Below the pieces are notes generated by a model. It ran no database searches. It had not been told where the DNA came from and saw nothing but the letters and a program-made list of their open reading frames with translations. 7,409 nucleotides of DNA, from assembly GCA_945861175.1 (NCBI GenBank), contig CAMATR010000073.1:1-7409 (forward strand). The letters are read 5' to 3'. This DNA is from Chitinophaga pinensis (GTDB lineage Bacteria > Bacteroidota > Bacteroidia > Flavobacteriales_D > Crocinitomicaceae). Of the stretch, positions 1-7,200 are shown piece after piece. The translations under genes were made by a program, and so were the position numbers. The first letter of the stretch is position 1; every line of letters begins with the position of its first letter.

Positions 1-1
1 C

Positions 2-391
2 TGTATTTATGATCAAGCTTTTCTTGAGATTCCTCCTGCACCGAAACCTACAATCAATGATCCGATAAGTGGTATTGAATTTGGAAAAATAGACAAACCC
101 GTTCCAAATGTAAATCCAGGCCATCCTAATTACAGTCCATTGGGCGATAAAAAAAATCCTCCCGTAAAACCGAGTCCTCAGACTATTTCAAAGCCTAATG
201 CGAACATAGAACTACCTAAAGTAGATTCGAAAGGGGCGCCAGGACAAATTAACACCCCACAAACTAATCCTTCGATTCCTATTAAACCTTCTGCGCCGTC
301 AGTTCCAAGTTCTCCAACGAAACCAACGCCAACTGCAGTTCCTGTTCCCCCAGTTAAATCTGGATCAAAAATAAAGGGAGGTAAGGGGTAG
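2..391 (+). CDS. Proline-rich protein of unknown function, C-terminal part (5' end outside window)
   Basis: The reading frame is open from the left edge to a TAG stop at 389-391, giving 129 visible residues. A TTG at 140 in the same frame could be taken for a start, but the frame continues upstream without a stop and with the same Pro/Asn/Lys-rich character, so the gene begins before the window. I count 29 prolines in 129 residues. Pro-Ser, Pro-Thr and Lys-Pro steps dominate the last 80 residues, and the protein ends in a Gly/Lys-rich tail (GSKIKGGKG). I see no catalytic motif, membrane segment or T9SS sorting domain. Such a segment is probably extended and disordered, for example a linker or a periplasmic or surface tail; this is inference. 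The next gene starts 129 bp downstream on the same strand, so an operon is possible but not shown. I do not recognise the family. Confidence is high that it is coding and low on any role. Confidence 0.7.
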   Translation, partial: CIYDQAFLEIPPAPKPTINDPISGIEFGKIDKPVPNVNPGHPNYSPLGDKKNPPVKPSPQTISKPNANIELPKVDSKGAPGQINTPQTNPSIPIKPSAPSVPSSPTKPTPTAVPVPPVKSGSKIKGGKG

Positions 392-497
392 GGTTTTGCT
401 TTGTGAAATGAGAGTTTGCAAAAATATTTAACAGCTGCTTCTCATTATTTTGTTAAAAAACAATTAATTCAGCCACAATTATAATAGTTTACATCGT

Positions 498-505
498 TAT
501 TTTTG
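498..505 (+). promoter_or_regulatory. Candidate Bacteroidota -7 promoter box (TAnnTTTG) before the protease gene
   Basis: The bases TATTTTTG match the TAnnTTTG -7 consensus known for the primary sigma factor of Bacteroidota. No TTG -33 element lies 17-23 bases upstream. The box ends 15 bases before the ATG at 521, which would give a very short leader. The gap is AT-rich, so a chance match is quite possible. A sigma70-like TATAAT at 480-485 also lacks a partner -35 element. Confidence 0.3.
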
Positions 506-520
506 CTGAAATTAGGTCTC

Positions 521-2689
521 ATGAAAAACCTTATCTTTTTATTTAGCATTTTGCTTGTGAAGATAGCTCATTCACAAATTTTAATACCCGCTAATACCAA
601 AGCAGATATTTTTATTATTCAAAAAGATTTGATTCAACACAAAGGGCGTCCTTCTGCTGAAATTATTAATCGATTTGCATTGATAAAAATTAAAGGAGAT
701 TATTTTGTTTCATTCCTTGCTGAAAAAGCAGAAAATTTTTCTCGTTTAAACCTTATTAATTTAGATTGTATTCTTGGAAATCAAAAAGGATCAATTTTTA
801 GCTTAAGAGTTCCAATTGCAGGGTTGAACAAGCTAAATCAATTACCCGGAGTTAAATCGATTCAGCTTGCAGGAAAAATCAAACCTTTTTTAGATAAGGC
901 AGTCAAAGATATTGGAGCTGATAGTGTTCAGCTTGGAATAGGACTTCCTCAGGGCTATACAGGTAAAAATGTACTAATAGGAATTACGGATTGGGGATTT
1001 GATTATTCATCTCCTATGTTTTATGATACTTTACTTCAAAATACTAGGATTTTAGCAGCCTGGGATCAGTATAAAGCTGCTGGACCCGCACCGTCAGGAT
1101 TTAGTTATGGGACAGAATATACAACTCTTCCTGAATTTTTGGATGCCGGAGCGGATACAGCGAATATATACAGTTATGCTACACATGGCTCTCATGTGGC
1201 AGGCATAGCGGGTGGAAGTGGAGTAGGAACAGTATACAGAGGCGTAGCATTTGAATCACAATTTTTATTTGCAACTTTTTTAGTGGATGAAGCCGCAGTT
1301 TTAGACGCTTGGCAATGGATGTATGAAAAGTCACAGACTGAGGCAAAGCGATTAGTTATAAATATGAGTTGGGGGTTGTATCACATTGGGACATTGGATG
1401 GTACATCTTTACTTAGCCAAGCAATTGATGCCTATTCAAATTTAGGAGTCGTTTTTTCAAATTCAGGCGGTAACAATGGGAATGTAAATTTTCATATTAA
1501 AAAGGAATTTAGTAATGATTCAATTCGGTCTAGAATAGAATTTTATAATTACGCCTCAAATCCCAATACTTGGGGGCAGAGCATTCATGCCTGGGGAGAA
1601 CCAAGTAACTTTTTTGAATGTGGGATCCAAATTTATAATTCAACCGGTAGTGCACTTTTAGTTCAAACTCCTTACTATTCAACTGCTACAACCGTTAATT
1701 ATGTGGATACCTTTTTAGTGGTCAATTCTGACACCATTTGGTACAATATTTCTGCGGATGCTTCTCATCCACAAAATGGTCGACCCCAAATGCGCTTGCG
1801 CATTAAAAATAGAAGCAATTTGCGCGTATTATTAAAATCTAGAGCTGAGTCAGGCAGGGTTCATTACTGGAATATTACAGAATTATCTACAGATGTCGGT
1901 AATTGGGGAATGCCTTTTTCCTCTTCTGGCAGTGGAACAGTAATAGGTGATAACAAATATGGAATAAGTGAGCCCTCTTGCACAAATAGTTTGTTAAGTG
2001 TTGCGGCATATGCTTCACAATATTATACCCCAGGCGGTTCGCTTGTAGGTGGAGCAGGGGCTTCTTTTTCGAGCAATGGTCCTAGATATGATGAGGTTTT
2101 GAAACCTGATATAGCTGCTCCAGGTGTTGCGGTTGGCTCTTCAATTTCATCCTATACCGACAATCCTTTCACAACCATAGCGACTGTTGATTTCAATGGA
2201 AGAACTTATCCCTTTTCTAGATTTTCCGGAACATCAATGGCTGCCCCAATGGTAACGGGTGTTGTAGCTTTAATTCTTGAAGCAAATCCTTATTTGTCTG
2301 CCGAGCAAATTAAAGAAATTCTCATTCAAACGACTCGAGAAGATAATTATACTGGTGTGATTTCTTTAGCAGGAAGCACGCAGTGGGGGTGGGGCAAGAT
2401 AGATGCGTACAATGCTGTTAAACTGGCTTTAATTACGGTTGGTACAGAAGAAATTGAGATGAAAGAACTTGATTGGAATGTGTTCCCAAATCCTGTAATC
2501 AATGATTTGTATTTCAACCTAGTAGTAGAATTACCTTCTCATATTCAGATTATTGATGAAACAGGGAAAATTATAGTTAGAAGAATTGAAAATGCGTCTA
2601 TTTCCGTCGGGGATCTTAAACCTGGAAATTATTTTGTTCGAATGGAAATAAATGGTCGAATTCAACAAGTGAGATTCGTAAAATTGTAA
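521..2689 (+). CDS. Secreted subtilisin-like serine protease (peptidase family S8) with T9SS type A sorting domain
   Basis: Predicted extracellular or surface endopeptidase of 722 residues. The ATG at 521 is preferred over an in-frame TTG at 503 because it puts a signal peptide at the very N-terminus (MKNLIFLFSILLVKIAHS, probable cleavage before Gln19). Residues about 20-125 resemble a subtilase propeptide. The catalytic triad is visible: Asp157 in GITDWGFD, His222 in THGSHVAG and Ser572 in FSGTSMAAP. Asn318 in SGGNNG is the likely oxyanion-hole residue. His and Ser are about 350 residues apart because residues about 323-465 form a beta-rich insertion before the conserved LKPDIAAPG segment (534-542). 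The last about 70 residues (652-722: WNVFPNP, then GNYFVRM and RFVKL) fit the T9SS type A sorting domain. Export through Sec to the periplasm and then through T9SS is therefore expected, with this domain removed at the surface. The stop overlaps the next start by one base. The natural substrate cannot be told. Confidence 0.93.
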   Translation: MKNLIFLFSILLVKIAHSQILIPANTKADIFIIQKDLIQHKGRPSAEIINRFALIKIKGDYFVSFLAEKAENFSRLNLINLDCILGNQKGSIFSLRVPIAGLNKLNQLPGVKSIQLAGKIKPFLDKAVKDIGADSVQLGIGLPQGYTGKNVLIGITDWGFDYSSPMFYDTLLQNTRILAAWDQYKAAGPAPSGFSYGTEYTTLPEFLDAGADTANIYSYATHGSHVAGIAGGSGVGTVYRGVAFESQFLFATFLVDEAAVLDAWQWMYEKSQTEAKRLVINMSWGLYHIGTLDGTSLLSQAIDAYSNLGVVFSNSGGNNGNVNFHIKKEFSNDSIRSRIEFYNYASNPNTWGQSIHAWGEPSNFFECGIQIYNSTGSALLVQTPYYSTATTVNYVDTFLVVNSDTIWYNISADASHPQNGRPQMRLRIKNRSNLRVLLKSRAESGRVHYWNITELSTDVGNWGMPFSSSGSGTVIGDNKYGISEPSCTNSLLSVAAYASQYYTPGGSLVGGAGASFSSNGPRYDEVLKPDIAAPGVAVGSSISSYTDNPFTTIATVDFNGRTYPFSRFSGTSMAAPMVTGVVALILEANPYLSAEQIKEILIQTTREDNYTGVISLAGSTQWGWGKIDAYNAVKLALITVGTEEIEMKELDWNVFPNPVINDLYFNLVVELPSHIQIIDETGKIIVRRIENASISVGDLKPGNYFVRMEINGRIQQVRFVKL

Positions 2690-3180
2690 TGAAAATCATT
2701 CGAATTCAATCTGATGAGGTTTCAGTTGTTTCTGATTTAGCAGAAAAGATTTGGCCCGAGACTTTCAAGGCTATTCTTACTGAAGAACAAATTCGTTACA
2801 TGCTCGATTGGATGTACAATCCAAATGAATTGATTCGTCAAATTGAAAACGGTCATCAGTTTTATTTATTAGAATACAATCAGGAAACGGTCGGTTTTAT
2901 AGGTGTTCAATTGAATTATCCAGAACCCACACAACTTAAAATCCACAAATTATATGTCTTGTCTGAAGTTCAGGGAACAGGGGCCGGGAAGTTATTATTT
3001 CAATGCGCGATGCAGATTGCTAAAGAAAATGAATGTGATACAATACTATTGAATGTCAACCGATTCAATAAGGCTGTCGGTTTTTATCAGCACATTGGAT
3101 TTGAAATCCTCAAAGAAGAAAATATTGATATTGGAAATGGTTTTTGGATGGAAGACTACGTGATGGGTTTAAGTATTTAA
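2689..3180 (+). CDS. GNAT family N-acetyltransferase
   Basis: A 163-residue, complete GNAT-fold acetyltransferase, which would transfer an acetyl group from acetyl-CoA to an amine of a small molecule or protein in the cytoplasm. The acetyl-CoA pyrophosphate-binding motif A is visible as KLYVLSEVQGTGAGKLL (residues 87-103), with the Q-x-x-G-x-G signature at 95-100. The C-terminal motif NKAVGFYQHIGFEIL (127-141) carries Tyr133, at the position of the usual general-acid tyrosine. The N-terminal part (AEKIWPETFKAIL, then YLLEYNQETVGFIGV) resembles the PaiA-like polyamine acetyltransferase group, but this is only a family resemblance and the acceptor is unknown. The ATG shares its A with the TAA of the protease gene (TAATG), so translation is probably coupled. 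There is no signal peptide, so the enzyme does not travel with the protease. The stop lies 3 bp from the stop of the convergent glycosyltransferase gene. Confidence 0.9.
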   Translation: MKIIRIQSDEVSVVSDLAEKIWPETFKAILTEEQIRYMLDWMYNPNELIRQIENGHQFYLLEYNQETVGFIGVQLNYPEPTQLKIHKLYVLSEVQGTGAGKLLFQCAMQIAKENECDTILLNVNRFNKAVGFYQHIGFEILKEENIDIGNGFWMEDYVMGLSI

Positions 3181-3183
3181 ATT

Positions 3184-4149
3184 TTAAAAGGTTTCAATTC
3201 CAAATCCGCATTTGAAATGACCTTCTGGACATTCTTTGTGACCGTGTAATCCACATGGTCTGCAAGATAAATTTTCTTTTGTTTGAAGGATTGTTGCATC
3301 CTCTGAAAGTGGGCCAAATCCAAAATCTGGTATCGTTGAGCAAAAAAATGAAGTTACCGGGGCATTCATTGCTGATGCAATGTGCAAAGGTCCTGAATCA
3401 TTCACGAAGGATCGTTCGGATTTAGAAATAAGAGCTGCCGACTCCAATAAATTTAACTCACCGCACAAATTAATTACATTCTTCTCTTTTACTTGTTTAA
3501 TTATTGAATCACAGAGCATTCGATCTTTAGGAGCTCCAATTAAATAGATAATTCCTTCATTTGCTTTCAATGAAATTAATTCAATCCATTTTTCTATTGG
3601 CAATTGCTTTGTGAACCAAACGCTAGCCGGTGCCATGCAGTAAAATTTTTCATAGCAATATCTCTCTATTTTATCAAAGTGGTTTTGACCTGGAAAAAGT
3701 TCTGGTCGTCGAATAGAAATACCTCCAAAATCTTTTATTAAAGCTAAATTGCGTTCTACCTCGTGCGTGCCATCGCCAATTTTATGATCAATTTTCTTTG
3801 TGTATCCAAATGAAAAGGGATTTTTTGAGAAACCGATCTTTTCCCTTGCTCCAGACAATATGGTTAACAGCCCAGAACTTCCAAAACGGTGCAGATTTAT
3901 TGATAAATCGTATTGTACTTTCCTAAATAATTTAATTAATCTAATTATTTCGTAGAATTTCCCTTTGTTCTTTTCGAATGTGTAAATGGTATTCAAATGA
4001 GGGTTGTTTTGTAACAATTCTTCATTTCCCTTTTTCACTAAAACATCAATTTGGGCATCCGGAAATAACCTTTTTAATTCTGCCAAAACTGGGGTTGCCA
4101 AAATAACATCACCAAGAAATGCTGTTTGTATGATTAGAATACGCTTCAC
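3184..4149 (-). CDS. Glycosyltransferase family 9 protein, ADP-heptose:LPS heptosyltransferase-like
   Basis: A 321-residue GT9 (GT-B fold) enzyme. Family members transfer heptose from ADP-heptose to the inner core of lipopolysaccharide at the cytoplasmic face of the inner membrane. The N-terminal ILIIQTAFLGDVILATP holds the conserved G-D pair (Asp14, at the place of the family's catalytic base). In the donor half, APASVWFTKQLPIEKW (173-188) carries Lys181 at the usual substrate-binding lysine, and NDSGPLHIASA (250-260) is the signature ADP-sugar loop. The C-terminus has four cysteines (296, 299, 307, 314) in CRPCGLHGHKECPEG and HFKCG, a tail I associate with heptosyltransferase II-like (WaaF-like) proteins. 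The start is GTG: an in-frame stop lies just 9 bases upstream, and the family motif begins at the next residues, so no other start fits. The stop of the large surface-protein gene is 39 bp upstream on the same strand, so the two may be co-transcribed. Many Bacteroidota members may use another sugar, so exact specificity is open. Confidence 0.9.
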   Translation of the reverse strand: MKRILIIQTAFLGDVILATPVLAELKRLFPDAQIDVLVKKGNEELLQNNPHLNTIYTFEKNKGKFYEIIRLIKLFRKVQYDLSINLHRFGSSGLLTILSGAREKIGFSKNPFSFGYTKKIDHKIGDGTHEVERNLALIKDFGGISIRRPELFPGQNHFDKIERYCYEKFYCMAPASVWFTKQLPIEKWIELISLKANEGIIYLIGAPKDRMLCDSIIKQVKEKNVINLCGELNLLESAALISKSERSFVNDSGPLHIASAMNAPVTSFFCSTIPDFGFGPLSEDATILQTKENLSCRPCGLHGHKECPEGHFKCGFGIETF

Positions 4150-4163
4150 AAGGTAAAATTAAT

Positions 4164-4201
4164 CAAATGTGCATGGATGATGTAATTTCTACTTCAACAA
4201 A
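4164..4201 (-). promoter_or_regulatory. Weak candidate promoter for the glycosyltransferase gene
   Basis: Read on the minus strand, TTTGTTG (4195-4201) is followed after 23 bases by CACATTTG (4164-4171). This fits the Bacteroidota TTG-N17-23-TAnnTTTG pattern except for C in place of the first T of the -7 box. The box ends 14 bases before the GTG start, almost the same spacing as the candidate box before the protease gene. The -33 part overlaps the end of the upstream coding region. With one mismatch in AT-rich DNA this could be chance, and simple read-through from the upstream gene is equally plausible. Confidence 0.2.
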
Positions 4202-7200
4202 CTGACGAAACCTCTTTTTATTATTTGAATAGCATTTCCGTCATGCATTTCGATCATATAAATATATGTTCCAGTTTCAGCCATATTTCCGCTTGAAGCA
4301 ATTTTTCCATTCCATCCTTCAAGAGGGTCATTCGTTTGAAATACAACTTGTCCCCATCTATCAAAAATTGTAAAACGATAATCTGAAGGGTCTATATACG
4401 AAATTACTGGAATGAAAATCGGATTGATTCCTTCTGGTGTGAAAGCATTTGGCACATAGAGTATGGGTTCAAAAATCTCACATTGAATTTGCGAAGCACT
4501 TTTTAGAGGGTCATCATATAAATTATTGCCTTCAATAGCTTCAACATAATAACATACTTTACCATTAAATTCGGTATTGTTTAAATCATCTTGGTAGGTA
4601 AATTGTGTTGCTGGAATAAGAGCAATTGGAGGGCCGTCATATCCATTCCCCAGATCGCGATAAATCCTATAGGCTATAACAGTTCCGTCCCAAGAAAGAT
4701 AGGAGTTCCAACTCAAATAATTGAGCATTCTTACCTCGTCCTTTTGTATAGAAAGTAAAATGGTTCTTGCACTATTAGATGCAGCTCCAAGACTTCCGCA
4801 ACTATCTAAAATTCGAGTGCGATAGGTGTAGCTATATTTGTGAACATCAACATTGGTGTCCGTGTAAGTTATTAAATTAGAAGTAACAGGTACTTGCGCG
4901 ATTTCCTCAAATAATCCAGCTTGATTCATTCTCTCGAATGATATGCCCGTTATTCCACCAGAATCATCAATCAAATGCAGAAGTTTAACATCTTCATCAT
5001 TAACTGTAGCAACTTTTAAATAATGGTATGCAGATTGTGTTGGTGCAATTATGCTAAGACATACTTTATTAGAGAATGATTCTGAGCTATCAGGTGAAAT
5101 TGCCTTTATAAAAAAGCAATAATCAGACAATTCAGTTATAGGCACTGTAATTGAAGTTGTTTCAGTTGTATCGAAAATGACCCAACTTTCAGTGTCTTTT
5201 TTACCGAATACTACATACTGAATTGGATTTAATGCGTCAATGCCTAACCAACCAATATAGGAAGACCAATCTAATTTGACTTCTTTCGTGCAAATGAGTA
5301 GCTCTGATTGAAGAAAAATAGTGGTGTGCACATCAGCCTTTGCTGATGTTTGGTAAGTTGGCGTTACTGCGGAAGTCAAGCAAGAGTCGAAAGCTGCAAG
5401 CGTATAGGATAATGGGCCAAGGTTTACATCAGGATTATATGTATAGTTGGTATTTCCTATGCCCCAAACGGTATCTAATTCTATTAAAAACCCCCCATTA
5501 TCGTAAGTGTAAACTACATAGCCATAAGTATCAGATTGGCTATTCACATTCCAATTTAACGTCAGGTTATTTGTTAAGGTGTCTATACTCACTGAACTGA
5601 TAATAGGGATATCTGGAGTCAGCATGTCTTCAAAGTTATCCCCAATAGTATTTGACGTAAAATCACAGGGAGAATTGCTTAAAATAATCTTGTAATTTAA
5701 AAAAGCCTCACAAATTTCTATTGTATCGGTGTAAAATGAATTTCCATAAATTACACTGTCTATTAGACTCCATGTTCCGGCAGGGTATTCACGATAGACG
5801 TAATAATAACTATTCATTCCTGCCAATGCAGCTAATGAAGGATCATTCCAGTTAAGAATAGCTGTGCCGTTTGAAGGATTATTTAGATTCAAATAAATAG
5901 TAGAAATTGTATCACTGTATCTTCTTGTGTTCCCATTGCATCCTGATATAACGGCGATGAAATAATCATTTTGCTGTGCAACTGCTGGGTCAGTCCAATT
6001 TGATGTGTTAATATTATTAATTGTCGCTAGAAGACCATTTTGAACTGAATAAATCTCATAAGAAATAAATGTTCCTGCCGGATCAGAAGCGGTGTTCCAA
6101 TTAATTGTAACATTTCCTAAGGCATCTGTCTGAATACAATTTATTTCTGTGGCTTGAATTACTCCCGGATTTAATACGTTTACAGTGACCGTTGCATAGC
6201 TCACCTTAGGAACGTCACAATAATCATCTTGAATTCTGAAAACAAAGTTATATGGAATTAGATCTAATGCGTTTCCATCAGCTCCTATTAGATGATCACA
6301 AGTTGTTTGCCAATTAAAATTAGTTGAAACTCCTTGAACGCCAGAAATCAATGGAGAAGGATTTAATGTTGCACATGGTGAGATAGCACAACCAGTTGTA
6401 CTCGATAATCCGGTCCCAAACATTGGACCTGAAGCTGAAAGAAGATTATTTTGTGGAGAACCATCTTGAAGTATTTCAAGATCAGAAGAAATCAAGTCAA
6501 AATTGACAAGGCTTCCAGCATTAACTGTTGTTATGTAGCTCGTTCCACCGGAGAAAGGTGGAGTAATTACAGGTGCATTATTGGCTGAATTACAAGCTAT
6601 AACTACCAATTGCATTTCACGTTCCACCTCAGAGATTAAGATTCCATGGCGATAACTTTTAACAGTAATTTTCATAACGTAATTACCTGCTAAAAATGAA
6701 GTAAAAGTGAGTTCTCCAGATAAGTTATTTACTTGAGCTGAAATACTTCCTGGGCTGAGTATTGGACTTGGTGTTGGAGAATCATAAGAAAATCCTATTT
6801 CAAATGGAACTGGAATCGGATTTGTTGGAGGGGAGTAATTGCCACTTGGGAAATTATTAAAAGGAATACCAAAACCAACGGCAATAGAGTCGAGATCTGG
6901 GTCTATTGGATTCATATTGTATACATAAGCTTCACCTGCGCAACTCACAAAATAGGGTTCTTGTAAAAAAACAGGGGAAGAATCATTGCAATCGGTAGAA
7001 CTGAATGGGTTAGTAAACATTTTCGCAGCAATCGTAATTCCATAAGTTGAAGGATTGACAATGTTTGTTATTACTCCGCTTCGCGAAAAGTTTTCGTAGG
7101 TAAAGACCCAACCTTGTGCTGGAGGGACTCCATTTAAAGTAATCGGTGCACTTTGATAAACAACTTTTTCAATCGCACCAATTCCATTTCCACCAGAAGT

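Noticed and set aside
140..142. TTG at 140 as the start of the first gene
   Set aside because: The frame stays open to the left edge with similar composition, so this is an internal leucine codon of a gene that starts outside the window.
394..457. Inverted repeats as a terminator after the first gene: TTTTGC/GCAAAA (394-399, 418-423), AATGAGA/TCTCATT (407-413, 440-446), TTTAACA/TGTTAAA (427-433, 451-457)
   Set aside because: Stems are only 6-7 bp, mostly A/T, with loops of 17-26 bases, and they exclude each other. None is followed by a proper T-run, so they look like chance in AT-rich DNA.
503..520. TTG at 503 as the start of the protease gene
   Set aside because: It would add six residues before a clean signal peptide that begins at the ATG at 521, and it overlaps the promoter-like box.
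5340..5600. Plus-strand open frame of 86 codons
   Set aside because: It lies wholly antisense within the fibronectin-like region of the large gene, has no recognisable motif and looks like a shadow frame.
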